DNA from: Tolypeutes matacus
Taxonomy: Eukaryota > Chordata > Mammalia > Cingulata > Chlamyphoridae
DNA: 64,000 bases
Reading direction: 5' to 3'
NCBI GenBank assembly: GCA_026826555.1
Contig: JAKSZT010005175.1
Location: 3,053,302 to 3,117,301, forward strand
Part shown: positions 59,116 through 64,000 of the stretch, one piece after another
Position numbering within the stretch: the stretch's first letter is position 1
How the letters are laid out: every line of letters starts with the position of its first letter
The notes under the pieces: generated by a model
Seen by the model: the letters and a program-made list of their open reading frames with translations, nothing else
Database searches by the model: none
Told to the model about the DNA's origin: nothing
Translations under genes and position numbers: made by a program

Positions 59116-60429
59116 CTGTCCTGTATTATTCTTTTTTTAATGACATGTCTGGTAAAATCTCATGTTTTTTCCTTCTCTATATATTTTCCTCTGATTGTCT
59201 TCATAATTTTCTAATTGTTTTTATTTTTAAGCAATGAGACCAAGGACTCTGTGTGTTTTAATAGTTGGTTTATTTGCTATTTGTAGTCATTTTTATTGGG
59301 GTCTTCTAACATCTGTAGACCTGTGGATGTATCTCATTCCTTATTTTTATAAACGTTGGTCCATTATCTCCTCTAATATTTTTCTATTCTTATTGTACTA
59401 CTCTAAATGTCTATATAATATTTGATATGTTCCCACAGCACTTGGATATTATTCCAAATACTTTTTTTTCCTTTCATGTCTTTTCTGTTTGGTTAATTCC
59501 TATTGGCTTATTATAAATTTCATTAAATCTTTCCCCAGATGTATTGTCTACTGATAATTTTGTTGATGGAATTCTTTGTTTCTTACATTATATGTGAGTG
59601 CTTGATTTCATTCCTATGATGAAATTCTCATGTATCCACACCTGTTTTTGTCTTCTCCATTAGATCATTTAACCTAGTAATTGTCAATGATCTTTAGCCA
59701 AAGACCACCAAGAACACATGTGGCTGAACAATTTGTTTTTATTTCTTATTGCAGAAAGGAAGTACACATGTTATGAGGAAATATGTGGTTTTTAAGTAAG
59801 AAAGTTTCAGGAAGAACCTGTTATAGGATTTAGGCTTTTGTTGGGTATCTAGGGAGAGGGTATATGTGAAAATTTGTTATTTGTTTGGATGCTGTCAGAA
59901 AGCAGGAATTATTCTATGATTTGTTACATCAATAAATTTTGTCTGTTTTTAGGGAAGACTGAAGTAAGAATAAGGCTCTAGTGTGTACAGTAATAATAGT
60001 TTCTCATTTATTAAAAGAGGAGGAGGTAGATATTTGGTATTTTTTAGGGTGTACCATGACCTTGACTGAAGTAATCTCAGACTGTCCCTCTCTTATTAAT
60101 GGACACTTAGACAAGATCCGCCAAGAATATATCCAGAATGAATGCATACTCCTTGATTTTAGGATTTACTGCTTTTCCCACCTAACACTCTAACCTATGA
60201 TTGGCTTTAACAATTCTTTATAATTTACCTCTATTCTTCCTGTGTACTTGTATGGTGTGCATATCTTCTCCCACCCTCTGCAAAAGATTAAAGAGCTCAT
60301 TTGTCCCATCTCCTTTTTGAGGGTCTTGTTTCTCCTTGTATTCTGATTTATTGGATGTTTCCAATCTCATCTTTCATGTGGGCTCACGGAAAGTTTAATT
60401 TTTTAGATAATCTGGCATTTTATATTTGT
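59116..60429. mobile_element. HAL1/L1 ORF1-like antisense relic in AT-rich DNA
   Basis: 59,430-59,680 resembles 8,855-9,125 ('ttcctattggcttattataaatttcattaaatct', 'ttttgttgatggaattctttgtttctta'). The remaining bases show nothing I can name. Confidence 0.35.
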
Positions 60430-60880
60430 AAGTGTTGCAGTGGTTTGAAGTTGTATGTATCACAGAAAAACATGTTCTCAACTTGAATCCTTTCTTGTGG
60501 GTGTAAAGGTAATGTGGTAGAAGTGAGGGCCATGGGCTTCTAGGCCTCTTCCTCATATAACTTACTTGTGCCTTCAAGGCCTGCTCAAACTCTATCTCAT
60601 ATATACCACTTCCATTTTTTTGGTGCAGTGCTGTGTGGTTGTGCACATCCAATTTTATGGCTGTTGGGTCAGACATCATCCATTTCATTATGGGCGATTG
60701 AAGTGTTATGGTAAATTGGTATCCATTGTTAAGCATTTGGTCCCTACTATTGCCCACTATCAAGCTAAAGCTGTTTCTCAACTTGTTGTTGTTGCTTTTA
60801 TAAAAGTTTTGAGTACATTTAAACCACACTCTGCTGTCAAATGTTGTTTTTCCATTTGAGACACATGAATTATCCTTGTG
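60430..60880 (-). mobile_element. ERVL pol fragment (reverse transcriptase region)
   Basis: Matches the ERVL internal region around 31,050-31,200 ('cattgttaa', 'aagctgtttctcaa'). The minus strand keeps the Met-Asp-Asp core of the RT active-site box at about 60,668-60,680, but the frames around it are broken. It ends exactly where the duplicated block resumes. Confidence 0.6.
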
Positions 60881-62650
60881 TAAATGACTAGAGATTGAGG
60901 TCCTGAAAATTTTCTATTGTATAAAACTTCATTGAAAGAAAACATATTCTCATTGTTAATATCACTCCAAGTCAACAACTATTAGAAGAAAAATAAACAA
61001 AAGTAGAATAAATAAGGCTTAAATAAATATACTTTCATTCATTTAGCCAAAGGCTTAATTATAAACTAAATAAAAATTACCATACCGTCTCAATATATTT
61101 TGGGTATATTCTACATCAATGTAACCCATTTTTGTGACTGAACAGTTAAGTAGGGAATAAAAGAATAAAAATCTATGGTGTTAACTCAAACAAGGCAAAA
61201 GTCATCTCCAGAGGATGGATCTGAGAATTTGAGTACACATGGTGTAAGAAAATAACATTTGGGTGGTCATTCACAAGGATTCAGGAAGAACAATGCACTT
61301 TATAATAAAAGCTGAGGACTTACTATATCAAAGTGATGTTATATCAAACCATCAAATCCTGAGGACATGGTCTCAAATTATAGTTAGGGAAATTCAAATT
61401 ATACATAAACTAACAATATCAATATAAATTTATCAATGAATATTTAATATGGACCAATTTTAACATAGTAGTAGACATATAGCTGATGCAATTTATCTAC
61501 ATTGGTAAAATGCTACAATGGAGAGCTAAATGATGCTTTCTTTGGAAATATTCTAGTGTATGTAAACAGTATTAACTAATAGACATTTAATTGCTTAGTT
61601 TCTCACTACAAAAATAAATATTAACCTTCACATTCTTTTGAGTTTCACTCAATGCTAAAATGCACTTTAGTTATGAACCAATTTCTCTAAAGCATTTCTT
61701 TCATTGTGTCCTCTGCCAAGAAATTGATCAATATTTTGAGGATGATAACTGAAGAATAGCATGCATCAAGATGACAACATACTCAGAAAATAGTACATCG
61801 GGTTGTGGATCTGGAATCCCCTATGACTAATACAGTCAATCCCAAATTTTCTGTAATAGTATAAAGACAGATTGCTATGAATTATAAAAATTATAAAAAC
61901 AGGGAAATGTTCAGTTTTATGTTATATGTGAAGCCCTTCAATACAAAAATACTTATTTTAGTCACAGTCTTCAATGGACTACTATATAGCTCCAAATTAT
62001 TGGCATCCCATACTGCCCCATATATATTTACAGGTGTTTCAGGCAATATTCCATAAAAATAGAGGCTGCAAAATGATATCATATTGCATTCTTGGAATGG
62101 CTTAATGATATTTTAGGCAGTGATGAGAGAGGAAATTATAATGAAGTTGGGCCCAACTGGATCCACTTCCTGCATAAATTAAATGAATAAACATTCATTC
62201 TCTCTTGGCTAAACAATTTATGTAAAACTTGCAAAATATGAAACAAAGTAAACCAAAACCCCTGACAATTTGCATGTTTAATTTTCCAGTCAATTTAATG
62301 TTAAATTTCTACCACCTGCTTTCATAATAGATCATATTAAAGTTCAGAAAGATGAATGAATATAATGATGTTTACCTGCAGAAATAAGGGAAAGTACAAC
62401 CAGAGCACTAATTCAAATTTGCTATAATGTCCATGAAATGCTTTCGTTTAATAGTCATAATTATAAAGTGGGAAAAAAATCACATTTCAATCTCAAGATT
62501 TTACTAAATATAAATGAGAATCAATGTGAAAGTTATTAAATTTAAAATGTTTCCAGAGACTTAAATATGGATTAAGTTGTAGTTACAATCAACCTGTCAA
62601 ATAGAGCTTTCTCTTCACACCAATCTATATTGTGCTCTTTTCTCGCAATG
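60880..62650 (+). repeat. Duplicated block, copy 2, right part
   Basis: Matches 10,560-12,384 and 13,233-13,900 in order, from 'agagattgaggtcctgaaaat' to 'tcttcacacc'. It lacks the L1 3' end found in copy 1 and about 650 bases of the OR coding region. Confidence 0.85.
61687..62012 (-). pseudogene. OR5T: OR5T-like relic with internal deletion (TM3 to TM7 lost)
   Basis: The minus strand keeps the N-terminus (LKTVTKISIFVLKGFTYNIKLN), TM1 with stops, LGLTVLVIGDS, a TM2 remnant (LDACYSSVI) and NFLAEDT. It then jumps to KEML and a stop (61,689-61,687), the end of the gene. Compared with 11,441-12,378 about 650 bases are absent and the 3' flank continues normally ('gagaaattggttcataac'). No in-frame ATG is left at the expected start. 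It is a paralogue of the other OR5T-like relic, made by the block duplication. Confidence 0.85.
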
Positions 62651-62789
62651 ATCCCATTCCACCAGTGCTTTGGGAGCAGTGATAAACAGAGCAGCAGAAG
62701 ATAGGCTCTACTAGATGCATCTTGTGTGCCGCCGTCAAAAACAGGGTTGCTGTGCAAGTGCTTGGAAGGTGTAAGGCTGCTGCTCCATC

Positions 62790-63055
62790 CAGCCCTGAGA
62801 AGACATTGATCTATAAATGACCCTTTGACCTTGAAATCTAATGGAGTTCACCTTCTGGGTTTCAGAATTTCGGGGACCATTACTCCTGTTTTCCTTCCAA
62901 TCTCCCCCTACTGGAATATAAATGTTTATCATTGCCTGTGCCTCAATTTTAAATTGGAAACAGAACATTTTTTCTCTAGGTTTCACAGTTCCATGGAGAG
63001 GAGATTATGCTTCAGGACAGGCCATATCCATAGCATATTTTGATGATACTTAGTA
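62790..63055 (+). mobile_element. MaLR internal fragment
   Basis: Phrases of MLT1/THE1 internal sequence in order: 'aatgaccctttgaccttgaaatctaatggagtt', 'ctgggtttcagaatttc', 'ggaatataaatgtttatcattgcctgtgcc', 'cacagttccatggagaggagat'. Confidence 0.55.
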
Positions 63056-63254
63056 CTTACCAATGTTCTGAAATGACTTAAGTCTTTGGGTATGTTGTCA
63101 AAGAATGAAAGCATTTTGCATGTAGAAAGCACCTGTTTTGGGGGCGGGGGGTTCAAAGAGTGGAGTGGGGTGGTTTGGAGCTCTATGTACCCAAAAATTA
63201 AAACACATTTTCTTAAAATTTATCTAATTCTGAAGTTGTGAACCCATTTTGAGT

Positions 63255-63690
63255 AGGACTTTTTTTTTTTAACAAGTAAATTTTATTGATGCATATTAAT
63301 AAAGCATAAGCCATCCAAAGTGTACAAGCAGTGGTATTGGGTGTAATCACATATTTGTACATACATCACCTCTAACATTCTTAGAGCACTTTCTTTATTC
63401 CAATAATAATAAACAAAAAACAAACAAAACTCATCACCTCTCATTCTCACTATGTTTCCCGTGCCATATATAGCTGCTATTTTTTTCCTCCTCTCTCGTA
63501 TATTTGTATTTGTTTTTTAAAAAACAGTCATATATAAAATCTCACCCATATTTGTATTTTACATGAGTTTTACTAACATATAGTAACTAGGAGTGTTATT
63601 GTATGGGTATGACAGCAGTTGAAAGGGAAAGTCTAAGGTCATGTATATTACTAGAAGGAAAACTAAAAACTGTAACATGTAAGATATAAA
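63255..63690 (-). mobile_element. L1 3'UTR with 5' inversion
   Basis: 63,255-63,585 is minus-strand L1 3'UTR (T run, 'aagtaaattttattgatgcatattaataaagcat', as at 44,950). From about 63,590 to 63,685 the next part of the same 3'UTR appears in the opposite direction ('gtatgggtatgacagcagttgaaaggg', the reverse complement of the 45,290-45,350 type). This is the structure left by twin priming. Confidence 0.75.
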
Positions 63691-64000
63691 AATATCTTAA
63701 CCATTTTTATAGTGTTCTCATGGTCTTCTAGACTAATACTTAGATAAGAGTATGTTTATATTACATACATATAAATTTTTCATTTTTGCAGTTTTCATTT
63801 AACAATTATCAGTATAATGTTTGATAATTGTTTTGTCATCTAAAATTGGGAGATAAATGCATTCTTGGTACGTGGGTGAGATCAACATCATCTTGCAAAG
63901 TTTTACTATGTGAAGTTTTATAAATTCACCAGGATAAAAATCTGCGTGCAATACTTTCTATTATGTGTCTAACTGCTAACCATTTGAAAACCCTACCATT
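63691..64000. other. AT-rich DNA, nothing recognised
   Basis: No gene or named repeat was supported. Confidence 0.5.

Overview
The window is AT-rich mammalian intergenic DNA from an olfactory receptor (OR) cluster. It holds no intact cellular protein-coding gene. The SINEs are tRNA-derived, with A and B boxes and an 'aagcgg-tgtggctcaa' head, and look like the DAS family of armadillos. MIR and L2 relics show a placental mammal. The best guess is a xenarthran, probably an armadillo. The pseudogenes resemble the OR8H and OR5T subfamilies, which are neighbours in the human 11q12 cluster, so this is probably the orthologous region.

Layout. 1-2,382: 5' part of a young LINE-1 (minus strand) with a CpG-rich 5'UTR and an ORF1 open for all 299 codons up to the window edge. 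It abuts an older L1 (2,383-5,090) that carries a MaLR-type solo LTR. 6,024-6,966: OR8H-like pseudogene (two frameshifts, one stop). 8,422-8,604: SINE with a 15-bp target duplication. 9,140-13,900: a block with an OR5T-like pseudogene, duplicated at 38,140-39,202 plus 60,880-62,650, with a partial third copy at 35,205-35,728. 14,497-28,860: sparse relics (L1, L2, MIR, SINE, LTR) in AT-rich DNA. 29,275-38,131: minus-strand ERVL remains (long internal region plus LTR, then a second internal-plus-LTR copy), broken by a MaLR LTR and an L1 3' end.

39,203-59,115 is a nest of retroelements: a decayed MaLR with two partial LTRs, an old L1 split by a MaLR LTR, and a second old L1 split by several insertions. 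One of these spans 47,703-57,090, is bracketed by a perfect 12-bp repeat, and holds a full-length but mutated L1 (ORF1, ORF2, 5'UTR). Another (45,395-46,602) looks like a chimeric retrocopy whose 5' part is GC-rich non-L1 sequence and whose 3' part is an L1 end. 59,430-64,000 holds HAL1-like and ERVL relics, the duplicated block with an internally deleted OR5T-like relic, and a 5'-inverted L1 end.

Nothing here acts as a gene system in the usual sense. The window records OR gene death, block duplication and layered L1, ERVL, MaLR and SINE insertion, with one possibly recent L1 at the left edge. Repeat family names rest on recognition by eye, and most boundaries are good to about 10-50 bases.
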